Part shown: positions 11,303 to 23,159 of the stretch, piece by piece
Layout of the letters: each line of letters begins with the position of its first letter
Numbering within the stretch: the stretch's first letter is position 1
From: Linyphia triangularis
Lineage: Eukaryota; Arthropoda; Arachnida; Araneae; Linyphiidae
Assembly: GCA_963978545.1 (NCBI GenBank)
Contig: OZ021727.1
Location: 18,674,743-18,738,742 of the forward strand
Reading direction: 5' to 3'
DNA: 64,000 nucleotides
Program-made: the position numbers and the translations under genes
The notes under the pieces: model-generated
What the model was told of the DNA's origin: nothing
Database searches by the model: none
The model's input: only the letters and a program-made list of their open reading frames with translations

Positions 11303-11830
11303 CTAGGAGTGCGGAACATCGCACAACTTTCAATCATACTTTAATATAGTCATTGCATTAAAATTCATGATGTTATATACTTACTTACCGTTCAATCGTT
11401 GATGGGAGGTGCTCAAGAGTTGAGAGCTCTGTGTTGAAGACACTCGTTTTTAAACTTTTTGCGCTTTTATCGCATTTCTACTTGAATTTCAAAGGTGGGG
11501 ATTATTAGAACACATTAGCACAGAGATTTTAAACAAAATCGTTAGAGACGCTTTTTAGTAATTGTTGAAAAACATGATTTTTTCATGATTTCAACTTAAT
11601 GCGCTATTTTGACGAAAACCTTAAAGGAGGATCCCATGACCATCACTAACCCACATACCAAATCTGAACATCGTAGGTCAATTTGTTTGTGATTCGGGTT
11701 GTACGTGGTTATACTGACCACGCACACACAGGCACACATACACACATTTTTTCTAGACCACTTTTTTGAAATCAGGGTGTTACAAGGCGTGGTGAAATGC
11801 ATTTTTTTTTTCTTCTTTTTTTTTTTTTCT
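11303..11830 (+). mobile_element. HINE-like repeat family R1, copy a
   Basis: Begins CTAGGAGTGCGGAACATCG. It shares with the other copies the blocks TGAACATCGTAGGTCAATTTG, a CA-rich microsatellite (11720-11745), TTTTTTCTAGACCACTTTTT and GAAATCAGGGTGTT-C-A. It ends in a T/C-rich tract. It is noncoding, and its orientation is given relative to copy e (21554-22320). Confidence 0.75.
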
Positions 11831-12039
11831 TTCTTTCTTTGTGTAAAACTTGTTTTTTTCCACCTCCGTCTTTTCTTATAACATTATACTTCAATTTTAA
11901 AAGTCTGCATCAACATATCTGAACTTCCAGTATATTTCACTCAGTACAGTTGGTGTTGAATTGGCCAAGTTCCGTAGCAACGGCCAGTCTACAACTGTCC
12001 ACATCGGGCTTGGTCAGTGTCGAGCCGATATTGGCCAGA

Positions 12040-12893
12040 TGATTTATGCTACTGACGATAGCATACCATTGTCAATTTTCTGAAGAAAAAAAATGGTTTA
12101 AATAATCATCTTGATTTTTTTTCCAATTAATTAAAAAAATTCTTTCATATATATTCTTTTTTTTTTTTTTTTTTTTTTTTTTCCTTCCCCAAATATTTCT
12201 GAATAAAAAATTAATACCACAATTCACTATAAAATTAAATAAATGAAATGGTATACAACGCGATATTCTCTAATTTCAACAATTTAAAAGTTAATTAATT
12301 TGATAAAAGACAACTAGCACAGCACACTTGATTGGTAAGTTTTTAATTTGGACTGAAAGGGTATTTTCATCTAAAAATCTTAGCCTCAGTAGTGGATTTG
12401 TGCTACTGAGAATAGTATACCTGGTTGGTTGTTTTCAGATTATCTGGCGCCGTCAGCAACACGAGGGCTATAATGCGCCGAAACATTTGTCATTTGACAA
12501 GCCAACATACATTTACAAACACCCATGCCTAACACGGGACTCGAACCCGCAACCTCGCGGTCTAGAAGCTAGCACGCTAACCACTACACCGTTTGGTCGG
12601 CAGAGAATAGTATACCATTGCCAGTTTTCTGAAAAAAAAATGTTTTAAGTAATCATCTTAATTTTTTTCTAATAAATTAAATAATTTCGTTCACATTTGT
12701 TTTTTAAATATTTGTGAATAAAAAATTAGTACCACAGTTCGCTACAGATTTAAGTAAATGAAATAGTGAACAACGCGTGATTCTCTAATTTCAACAATTA
12801 AAAAGTTTATTAATGGGATAGAAGCTAACAGCACCCTTGATTGGTGAGTTTTTACTTTGAACTAGACGGGTATTTTCATTTAAAAATCTACCA
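12040..12893. repeat. Tandem duplication (about 340-bp unit), second unit split by a SINE
   Basis: 12040-12385 and 12390-12893 run in parallel: TGCTACTGA-AATAG-ATACC, ATTG-CA-TTTTCTGAA, TTTCAACAATT-AAAAGTT, GATTGGT-AGTTTTTA and GGGTATTTTCAT-TAAAAATCT. The second unit is interrupted exactly by 12422-12602. The first unit contains a T run absent from the second. No coding potential. Confidence 0.85.
12422..12602 (-). mobile_element. tRNA-derived SINE, full-length copy
   Basis: Read on the minus strand, the head is tRNA-like: an A-box region GGTGTAGTGGTTAGCGTGC and a B box GGTTCGAGTCC, the two internal RNA polymerase III promoter elements. Then comes a body with GGCGCATTATAGCCCTCGTG and GGCGCCAGATAATCTGAA, and an AACCAACC-type tail. 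The insert is flanked by perfect 14-bp duplications GAGAATAGTATACC (12408-12421 and 12603-12616). A second copy is at 33946-34084. The tRNA part does not fold cleanly into an acceptor stem, so it is not a functional tRNA gene. Confidence 0.9.
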
Positions 12894-13449
12894 AACTTTC
12901 CATCTTCCACACCCCATACTGTCTCCAGGAATTTAGGTTAACACTTTTCCATCTCAATTTATAATGAGCATCCCAGACTCAAACAAACGATAAAAACATA
13001 AAAAAAAAAAAGTAAGCAAAAACTAATCTTCTCAACTCAGTTCGTTTCGAACACGTCTAGCAAGTGATGCGCGATAACACGATCGGACTTTCAAAACGCC
13101 CTCTTCTGTAATTTGATGGAGACCGAAGATTCCAGCAAGCTGCTCTGCTGTTGCCACCCCCCACTAAACTAAATTCTATAACGAGGCGTTTTGATAAAAG
13201 TGGTCCAACCCTTAATGTATACCATTTGGTTATCAAGTCTAAAAGATGCTTTAAAATAACAATATTTTTGTAATTGAAATTGCTATGTTGATAACTTATT
13301 TTGCTTATTAAATAACACTTTAGTAAAAAAGAATTTTTTTTAGATAATTGGATATTTGACAGGCATTTTAATTTGATTTTACTAAAAAAGGACTTAAACC
13401 AGTGGTGGCATAAGGCTTTCATGAAAGAAATAAAATGTCCAAAGAGATA

Positions 13450-14040
13450 AAAAAAGAAAAACTGAATAAACGCAATCGAAGAGAAGACGATGGAAAACGA
13501 AGAAAGACGGGACTAATGCGTATTCATTTTACATCTGCGAGAATCCAAAGAGGAGGACGGCCAAATGTCCTCCTAATGGAATTAAGTGGAGGACAGAGAA
13601 AAGAGAGATCCTTGCATATGGATGCGACAAGAAAGCGGCCATTGATGAAAGAAAATCACTGTAAGGGAAAAGATGGAGAGGGAAGGGGGGGGGGGGGCTT
13701 AAAAAACAGCGCGGTAATATTATGTCTTCTTAGAAAAGGGTTCCATCAGGCTAATGGATCCTACAACTCGGGGTTCTAAAAAGTTGCGAGTGCGATTTTT
13801 ATCAAGCTAAAGAGGAGAGAAGAAACCTTTCTTCTTGATGGCAGATGCATATGATGAGGCAAAAGTAGATGCATAAATGCATCCGCAATTCGCGATCCCC
13901 ATTTAACATCCTTCCCTGCCTCTGGCTGTCGTTGTTGCTGTTGTTTCTTTGTCTTCCATTCGGTATCCGGGGACATGTTTGGTTGTGTCTTTTTCGGTGT
14001 TTAAAAAAGGGCTAAAGCTGGGCTGATGTCCATCGCCATT
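13450..14040. promoter_or_regulatory. GC-balanced non-coding island 3 (candidate regulatory DNA)
   Basis: Purine-rich then balanced sequence between AT-rich flanks. It contains GAGGACGGCC, a G run near 13686 and CTGTCGTTGTTGCTG. The plus-strand reading frame across it is Lys/Arg/Gly-rich and looks like translated purine-rich DNA rather than a protein. Regulatory role is inference only. Confidence 0.25.
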
Positions 14041-14730
14041 TTGGATTTCTTTATCAAATCTGAGGTCTGATGATCGTGCAAGAATGTTAACGTAATTATT
14101 GTACTATTTAAGTTATCACTAATGACCAATATTAGAAATCATGAGTTATGTTCAACACATCTGCCCAAAATAATTGGAATTTGATATGTAATATTTCAAT
14201 TTTCCGCCACTTTTAATGTCATATATGGGTATATGTAATAACATGAGTGAATTAATTACATAAATTTTGGTGAGAGAAAATATCTACATCAATGAAATGT
14301 ATAACACTATGAAAAAAATATTTTCAGCTACATATTAATTTGATAACACATGAAAAATTGTGAAAAGTTGAGTTATTTAACTCTTTCACAAGATTTACTG
14401 TACCAATGTAACATCGAATTGATCTCAAGTTAAATTGATGTTATGCTATCATATTGTTTCAGTCACAATATGCTTAAACTACAATTTCTACCTTGTACAA
14501 CTGATGTTTGCTTAGGTGAAAAACGTTCGAGATATGTTTTTTTTTTTTTTTTTTTTTTTTTTCACAATTTCAACCCGACTTCACTTTACTTATTCAATCT
14601 TTCCATTAAAAACTCTACTTTGTTTTAAAAAAATACAAGTCCTTTGTTCTTTACCAAATCCTAGGAAGAGTCGAAGAGCAATAAGCAACGGATGACTAAT
14701 TTAGAAAAAGCAACCATACAACTAGAGAAA

Positions 14731-15095
14731 CTATAGGTGTGGGAAATCACACGACTTTTGATTGCACTATGCTACTAATGTCAATTTGTGTCATTTATCG
14801 TTTTTATATTTTCATCATTCATTTAGAAAAAATTGCCAATTTGGCAATATTTTTTACCATAACTCTTGCATGGGTCTTTATTAGAAGAAAAAAGGAAAAA
14901 CCTTCGCCAAATAGAGTGATTTTGGCGATATACTTTTCAGTAATTCTTATATTATCCTTTCTTATAAGTGAAACTGAGGAGAGGAGAAAAAATTATTTTT
15001 GATGAGGTATACTCCAGGAAATAAAACTCTGTGTTAAAAGCATTTGTTTTTAAAAATTTTACGCCATTAAAGCCTTTAACGGGAATTTCTGTTTT
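14731..15095 (+). mobile_element. HINE-like repeat family R1, copy b (truncated)
   Basis: CTATAGGTGTGGGAAATCAC followed by GTCAATTTGTGTCATTTA, GGCGATATACTTTTCAGTAA, TATTATCCTTTCTTATAAGTGAAACTGAG and ACTCTGTGTTAAAAGCATT. These are the first half of the family as seen at 21554-22320. The CA-rich half is missing. Confidence 0.75.
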
Positions 15096-15360
15096 TGCCT
15101 TTTTTTTCCCCCCCAAAGAAAAATAAGAGCCATATTGCAGAATACTTAACATATCCTCAGACATGAACAAAACTCCATAAATTTAACACAATAACTATAT
15201 TAAATTTATTAAAAAAAAAAATACTAATGAAATTGGATTCATAAAGTCTTCAGCTAAAATTCCAAATTTAAAGTGTTCAACTGAATAATTAAACACTAGT
15301 GAAATTGTAATAACTTCCTTCTGAAATTCAAAAAAGTTTTAATAACTTCTTTGATTTTCT

Positions 15361-15403
<43 letters not shown>

Positions 15404-16329
15404 TTATGGTGTTTGGTAAGCTTTGCAACTAGACGACTCGTATCTTGACAAAACTTCATGTATTATTTTAAAAAATTCCACATCTGTAAGTTTAATTAAT
15501 TACATTCTGTCTTCTTGGCATTGAATCCTGTATCTTTAGGAGGCGGCACTAACTTTCACAATAAGAGATAACGTTTTAAACACTTTCAACAAGTTATATT
15601 TTAATTAATGTAGATGAAAAAATCAATACAGACTTATTATTTTAACGACTATTTTTCAAAGACTTAAATTTATGTCACACAACAGTCGTTTAGAAGCATT
15701 TGAAAACAATTTTACAATACATATTTTACAAAAGACGTTTTGCAAATTCTCATGATATTAAGAAATAAGGAAGGAAAATATGCATCTTCGATAAATAACA
15801 AAAATTGTTCAAGATCCTAAGATCTTATATAACCTTGTAATAATCAGTGTTTCGTATAAACTTCTAAAAGTTAGATCGTTTTTGCACAACAGGTTTCTGT
15901 ACTTGATCAAATAACAGAGTACTATCAGTTATAATTAAAATTATGCAGTAATGCATTTATTTTGTACAATTTTATAGCTTATTTCCTAAAAATATGTAAA
16001 ATATGCTTAGGATATTAATAAGAGATTATTTTACTACCAACATTAAAAATATGTGACATATTAAAAATTCAAAATATAAAACTCGAATTATTTGATTCAC
16101 AATCCACTAAGAGAATTCTTGCTTTCATCACCAAATTAAAAAATAAAAATAATAAAAATAGATTATTCATTTTAAATAAAAAAAAAATTATACAAGCCAG
16201 AAATTTGTGTGACAGAGCTCAAAAGCTAGGATTCTAAAATACACTTCTTACAGGTCATAACAAAAATGAAATCGAATTACAATCATTAAATGAAATTAGT
16301 CCGCAAAAATCGTCCATTAAACAAATTAA
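15096..16329. other. AT-rich intergenic DNA with a long poly-A run
   Basis: No gene recognised. An uninterrupted A run of more than 30 bases lies at about 15365-15400; otherwise simple AT-rich sequence. Confidence 0.6.
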
Positions 16330-16720
16330 AATTTATCTGTAGCCCAAGATGGCTGCCTCGATATTGTTCTACATCATTTCAGATTCTTATTCTGATGTAA
16401 TGTCTGAAAGACCTTTTCAGCCTCCATGGAGCCGAATACAAATTATTCAGTTTCCATCCCCCTCCATCTCCAAGATTTTTATTTTAAAAGCATCTTTTTT
16501 CTTTTTTTCCTTCTCGACTTTTCGTAGCGTCGTTATCGGAAATAAAGATGTCTTGTTGTGTCTTTGATGACATGAGATGGAATTAATGGCGTTTCCTTTC
16601 GCAACTTTGTACGTAAACGATGAGGTATTTTTCTTTTCAAAAAAAAAAAAAAAATGTTCGATACAGAGGCGTCTCCTTTTATTTAAAAGTAACGCCATTT
16701 CGTTCTTATTTGATTAGCCT
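16330..16720. promoter_or_regulatory. GC-balanced non-coding island 4 (candidate regulatory DNA)
   Basis: Relatively balanced sequence (CCCAAGATGGCTGCCTCG, GCCTCCATGGAGCCG, GTAGCGTCGTTATCGG) in an AT-rich setting, with no sustained reading frame. Weak case for regulatory DNA. Confidence 0.2.
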
Positions 16721-17401
16721 GACTCGGTTTTTATGACATCTAATGCGTATTTACACTGTTTTATTATTTGGATTGTATATTTAATGACGTATATTTATGG
16801 CTTCAAGACATCGATCGAAAATTAGTTTCTTTTCTGTGCATTCAATTTTTGTATCCCTTTTTATTTTCTGTGTTTTTAACACCCTGAATTCTTTTTACTA
16901 TTGATCAATTCCTAAAGGTTCCGAAACATTTTTTGTACAATTCCAGTAGCAATATTTTACAGTCCTGATCACTCGTGTTTTCCGTTTTCTTAAGTAATTA
17001 CCAGGATTGTAGTGCTAAAAAAAAATTCCTGGTACCCACACTGGTCAACCCTGGCGGTAACGCCAACAATAACCTGGATTTTTTAATTATAAAATGGAAA
17101 TTCATAACATTTTCATAACTTACCGCACAAAAAAGCTCAATACTCTTAATATGACTCATTGTGTAGCTAAGACAAAAAAAAAAAATATTTTTGCATTTTC
17201 TGAAAAACGTGATTGTTATTCAGAAAAACTTTTACATCCTTTAATTTCCCGAGGCCTTTTCGAATCGTATTTCCTTTGAGCAGAAACTGTCTTTACATAA
17301 ACAAAGATTACAACAAAAATGTTTTTAGCTTGCAATTATAATTTTATATGTGTTTAGGGAGCAAACATTTTTTTTAAAACCATCTGCAATAATTAAACTA
17401 T

Positions 17402-18066
17402 TAGACCGAGAGGCGACTGCAATTTTTGGACCTCATCGAACATCATTCTGAATTTTGTATAGAAACTGGAGAAAAGTGAGTAGATTACGAATCTACTGGT
17501 CTGCCGTGGCAACAATGGCCGAAACTGATCAAAAATCGACTTGGAATGAGTTGAACTAAATTCCGATTGCCAAATATGTGATAACTTGCCAAAAAAGAAC
17601 AAACTTTTTCGTCTGGCAACCCACTGCATTTTGATTTTCAATGAGAAAAAGCGCAAACGATTTTTGATCTCTGGCTCGGAAAATGTGTACCTTTTAAAAG
17701 TAAACCGAATTGGCGACATCAGTTACGTCATCAGTGACGTAATGTTTATCGCCAATTTGGCTCATTTGTGAAAGATGCAAGTAAGCCATCGTCACACATC
17801 CGAATCGTCTGCTACCTTCTTAATTGAAAATTAAAGAGTGAAGGTTACCAAATTAAAAAAAATGCTCATTATTTGGCAAGTTATGGCGCATTTGGCAATT
17901 GGATTTAGTTCAACTTATTAAAAGTCGATTTTTGACCAGTTTCGGCCAATTTTGCCACGGCAGACCAGTGGATTCGTATTCTACTCACTTTTCTCCAATT
18001 TCTATAAAAAATTCAAAATGATGTTCGATGGTGTCCAAAAATTGCAGTCGCCTCTCAGTCTGTATC
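17402..18066. mobile_element. Fold-back (long inverted repeat) element
   Basis: About 200-bp arms at 17402-17605 and 17860-18066 are near-perfect reverse complements: GAGAGGCGACTGCAATTTTT against AAAAATTGCAGTCGCCTCTC, and CTGGTCTGCCGTGGCAA against TTGCCACGGCAGACCAG. The spacer holds CATCAGTTACGTCATCAGTG. No transposase is present. A third, single-arm relative lies near 40370-40505 (GCTGGTCTGCTGGGACAAAA, TTTGCCAAATAATGAGCATT). Confidence 0.85.
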
Positions 18067-18180
18067 AATTAGGAACAAACTTCACCCTCATACATACATA
18101 CATTATCTGTATGAACGTTATATATCTATAAATATATCTGTAGGTATGTACGTTAGATTTACATACATACAAATATATTT

Positions 18181-18212
<32 letters not shown>

Positions 18213-18399
18213 GTAAGTAGAGATTATCTATTACGTAGTTATGGTGCTGTCACTCGAAAGCCGTTTTACACATGTGTTTATTTCCTAACGTAAGACTTAT
18301 CAGCTTTTACTCACATTGTACTATCCATACATCAATTTTAACACGCGCAATTTAACTATAACGATTGATTGAAACTTTCCCCTATTAAAATTGACGAAG

Positions 18400-18670
18400 A
18401 AAAATTTCGGAAGACTAATTAACCGACTTGAAATCCTCCAGTCTAACTGAAACTTAGCAGATAGACTCGTTGTGAATAAAAATCTATTTTTTGCAAGTTT
18501 TAAAGACAAAAGAAGTTATTAAATAGTTTGTGATGAATGTCTTTTCGTAGTGGTCAAACACATCTCAATCTGAAGTCGATGAGTTGCCATTTGCGCAGAA
18601 ACATTGGCAATGAATATAAAGGATTTATATGATATCAACTTTGTTTATGGGGGTCATACTTTTAAATAAA
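18400..18670 (+). repeat. Dispersed repeat family R2, partial copy
   Basis: Shares CTTAGCAGATAGACTCG and ATATAAAGGATTTATAT-ATATCAACTTTGTTTATGGG with 6061-6560. Divergent and lacking the central portion. Confidence 0.5.
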
Positions 18671-18744
18671 ATCATTTCAATTAATTGTTTTTATAAATAA
18701 TTGTTCTGAATGGGATACTGAGTATCGTTTGGTTCATCTTTTTA

Positions 18745-19603
<859 letters not shown>

Positions 19604-20147
19604 TGTAACAGGGTTTATACTCTCGATAATATCGTCTCCTGCAGTAGGTGAACATTGCTTAGTTGAAATTATCAAATCATTCCATTGAAATTCAACACTC
19701 CACGCAATATTCCTCATCCTCATGTTGTTCCGTCTTTTTAGGAAATTTTAAAAGTTTGCTACAGAAACGTTTCTAGAAAATTTGTTGGTTATATCGTCAA
19801 TATATGAGTTCTTGGAAAATAAGATTGGTTGTAAATTTGGGTTTGTATATTAGGTTCAAGTGATGGAGTTTTTATCTTAAAGAGATATACTGTAAAAGCC
19901 TATAATTTCAGGAAAATGTCCACTTGACCGAATGAATGCGTGAAAGTTATACTTTTTCATAATCTTATTTGGCGAGTGCGTTAGCAGGAGTCAAATAATT
20001 TACGGAGTTTGAAAAAGTAATTTTGCTCCAGTTGCATACAAAATTTTTTACAATCACGGGTACAATTTTTCATACATACGAATGTTGACAACTCCAGCCA
20101 ATGAATCTCTTCTGAATGCATATCATTTCTATACCAATCGCACTGGT

Positions 20148-20279
20148 GCGATAAATTACTTTACCTCACGCCTCAGGATCAAATTCATTTAGTGTATAGA
20201 TTGGTATAGAAATGCGATAAATTACTTTACCTCACGCCTCAGGATCAAATTCATTTAGTGTATAGATTGGTATAGAAAT
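20148..20279. repeat. Perfect 66-bp tandem duplication
   Basis: GCGATAAATTACTTTACCTC begins at 20148 and again at 20214, and both units are identical over 66 bases. GATTGGTATAGAAAT at each unit end is also the reverse complement of ATTTCTATACCAATC just upstream (20126-20140), so the region can form a hairpin. Confidence 0.9.
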
Positions 20280-20860
20280 GATATTAGTTACTTTACCGCA
20301 CTCCTCGCGATAAATACTTCTGCCATGATTTTTGAATAAAAACGATGATGAACGATGTTATAAAAATAGATTTATTTTTAAGTCCCCCGACACATGGGTG
20401 TCCTGTGTTCTCAGTAGGACAAATCCATTGGCCAATATGGACGACTCGGACCAATCCAGATGTGCATCGTTGTAGACTGGCTGTTGCTGTAGATCTTGAC
20501 TAATCTCAAGCACTACTGGGTAAATTAAACAGGAAGTTTCGAAATGTTTATGCTGAGTTTGAAAATCGAAAATAATTTTATAGGAAAAGACGAATGGGTA
20601 AAAAAAAAAATGTTTTGTGATAATTTAGACATGTTTATTTATTTTATTTTTTAAACAAAAATCGTGTATCTTGGAACAATGCTAAATATTCGGCATGTGG
20701 ACTGGTCAATCTTCTACGAACCCATCAATGGTATATTTGTTGGTGGTATATTTGACCTAGTTAAATTAATTATTTTTCGTTATAATTTTAGCAAAATGTT
20801 CTAAAATTTTATGAAACAAAAACACAGCTACTAAGACTCATCATAATCTTATAATTGTAA

Positions 20861-21553
20861 TATGTGTGGAATTTCGCGCAAAACTTTCAATTACACTATA
20901 ATACTGACGTGGATTCGTGTCATTCACCGTTTTTATTTTTTATGATAATTCTTATATGGGTCCCAAAAAAAAATTTAAAAAAAAAAAAATTATCCGAAAT
21001 GTCGATTTCGGTGCTATACTTTACATAATCCTTATATTATCCTTTATTATAAGCGAAACTGAGGGGAGAAACGATCGTTGATGCGGTATGCTCAAGGAAA
21101 GAGAACTCTGTGTTAAAAGCATTCGTTTTTCAACTTTTTACGCCATTAAAATATTTTTACGGGAATTTTGGAGGTGGGGATGTTTAAAACACCTTAAGAG
21201 GCATAACCACACTGATTTTTATGACAATCGTTAGAGCCGTTTTTTAGCAATCATTGAAAAACATGATTTTTTCAATGGCAGCTACCTTACGCGCATGTGC
21301 GCTATGGACGAAAACTTTAATGATAGATTCCATGGTCACCGCTAACCCTCATACCAAATTTGAACATCGTAGGTCAATTTGTTCGGGAGTTATGCTGACC
21401 ACGGATACACACAGACATACATTTTTTCTAGATCACTTTTTGGAAATCAGTATGTTCCAAAATGTGGTGAAATGCAAAAAAATCGAAACTGTTTTTTGAA
21501 AGAATACTATACTTTCATTACCCTATGTATACGTATGGGTAATTGAAAGTAAA
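20861..21553 (+). mobile_element. HINE-like repeat family R1, copy d (left half of a dimer)
   Basis: Contains the whole family order: ACAACTTTCAATTACAC-like start, GTGTCATTCACCGTTTTTAT, TGAAACTGAGGGGAGAA, ACTCTGTGTTAAAAGCATTC, GAGGTGGGGATGTTTAAAAC, TGAACATCGTAGGTCAATTTG, a short CA tract, and the end GGGTAATTGAAAGTAAA. The next copy starts at the following base. Confidence 0.85.
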
Positions 21554-22320
21554 CTAGGGGTGTGGAACATCGCACAACTTTCATTTGCACTATAATACTG
21601 ATGTCAATTTGTGTCATTTACCGTTTTTATATTTTCATCATTTATTTTTAAAAAATTGTCAGTTTGCGATACTTTTTACAATAATTCTTGTATGGGTCTT
21701 TAAAAAAAAAAAAAATTTAAATTAAAATTTGCCAAATAGGTGATTTTGGCGATATACTTTACAATAACTCTTAAATTATCCTTTCTTATTTGTGAAACTG
21801 AGGGGAGAAGAAAAATGATCGTTGATGAGGTAACTCAAGGAAATAGAACTCTGTGTTATAAGCATTCATTTTTTCACGCCATTAAACCATTTTTACTGGA
21901 ATTTCGGAGGTGGGGATGTTTAGAGCACCCTAAGAGGCATTACCACAGCGATTTTGGACAAAATCGTTAGAGCCGTTTTTTAGCAATTACTGAAAAACAT
22001 AATTTTTCCAATGGCAGCTACCTTATTCGCATGCGTGATTTTGACGAAAACCTTACTGGTCGGTCCCTATGCCATCACCAACCTGCACACTAAATTTGAA
22101 CATCGTAGGTCAATTTGTCCGGGAGTTATGCTGAAAACAGACACACACAAACACAGACAGACATTTTTTCTAGATCACTTTTTTGAAATCAGGTTGTTCC
22201 AAAACGTGGAGAAATGTTTAAAAAAAAAATCGTTTTTTTGTTGTTGTTTTTTGTTTTTGTTTTTTACCGAATACTATGCTTTCATTACCATATGTATACA
22301 AATGGGTAATTGAAAGTAAA
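21554..22320 (+). mobile_element. HINE-like repeat family R1, copy e (right half of a dimer, reference copy)
   Basis: Begins CTAGGGGTGTGGAACATCGC immediately after copy d and ends GGGTAATTGAAAGTAAA. A 12-bp motif ACTTTCAATTAC lies near both ends in opposite orientation (subterminal inverted repeat, diverged as ACTTTCATTTGC at this start). A CA-rich tract lies at about 22138-22165. There is no transposase or helicase ORF. Read on the minus strand the element starts near TC and ends CTAG before T, as expected of Helitron/Helentron-derived elements. Confidence 0.8.
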
Positions 22321-22391
22321 AAGAGCCCAAATGTCCCCCCCCCCCCCCTGTGAGTGATACAGAATATATTATCCATCAGTACATTTTTTAA

Positions 22392-22607
22392 CCTCTTGAC
22401 ATGCAAATAAAAGTTTATGCAGTGAATATACACTGATTATCAATGCGATTTTTTTTATCGGTACTGTTGAAAAGGGGATAGCATCTTTCACGGTCTAAAC
22501 AAAACAGCATCAATGCACGGCCGAAACTGATAATCTAATAATAAACTGCCAGGTGTTCACCGAAAACAGTTCTTGACGTCTCGTAGACGTCATTGTATGC
22601 CAAGGGG
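22392..22607. mobile_element. TTAA-flanked short TIR element (piggyBac-like MITE)
   Basis: CCTCTTGACATGC at the left end is the near complement of GTATGCCAAGGGG at the right end, and both ends abut TTAA (22388-22391 and 22608-22611). TTAA duplication is characteristic of piggyBac and Kolobok transposition. A related inverted copy lies at about 46557-46860. Confidence 0.7.
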
Positions 22608-22848
22608 TTAATATTTCAGTTGGAGCTAAAATATATACACCATATAACTTTCCATCAGGTTACTAAATAATATTAGGTTGCTTGCATACTTTCACTTTAA
22701 CCAATTTCGAGAAAAAGAAAATTGTCTACTAGTGCAAAGGTGAAGTTTGGAGACATAGCGATATGAAATGAACTATTAGAACTGCATACTAATTACTTTA
22801 TTTTTTAAGTATGCTGAATTAAATTTACGTATACTTAAAAACATTTAT

Positions 22849-23155
22849 GTTGTTGTTGTTCCTTATCCCACTTGACTGACAACCGCATCAGACCAAGTCC
22901 ATAAACTCGTGAGCTGTCAGAAGGGCAAGAACTACACCAAGAGTAGAGTGTAGCTGGTCCTTCCGACATTCAATACATGCCAAAGCATAAGCAGGAATGG
23001 CCTGAACCAAGTTGCACTTCGGGAAAAAAGGGTAGACTTTAAAGTCCAACACGAACCGTAGAGCACGAAGATGACCGTTGCGGAGTCTAGCCAGAGCAAT
23101 CTGACCTCTCTTACTGCTTGCCTCAATCAAAGCAGCACCAGGAAAGCTGCAGACG
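22849..23155 (-). mobile_element. 3' end of a non-LTR retrotransposon (LINE), RNase H-distal tail
   Basis: The minus-strand reading frame (stop near 22888) gives QIALARLRNGHLRALRFVL followed by a Cys-containing segment (PKCNLVQAIPAYALACIEC) and the end AHEFMDLV. This pattern of an alpha-helical RLRSGH motif, a CC-type zinc segment and a terminal MDL is, from memory, the usual C-terminus after the RNase H domain of Jockey/I-type elements in arthropods. An (AAC)n-type tail (22849-22860) follows. 5'-truncated. Confidence 0.75.
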
Positions 23156-23159
23156 TACT

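Noticed and set aside
12540..12602. Sequence with A- and B-box motifs resembling a tRNA gene
   Set aside because: The acceptor and anticodon stems do not pair, and it is the head of a SINE flanked by a target duplication; a second truncated copy exists.
13435..13779. 114-codon Lys/Arg-rich ORF
   Set aside because: It reads through purine-rich DNA and a poly-G run, and the sequence has no recognisable domain or family resemblance.
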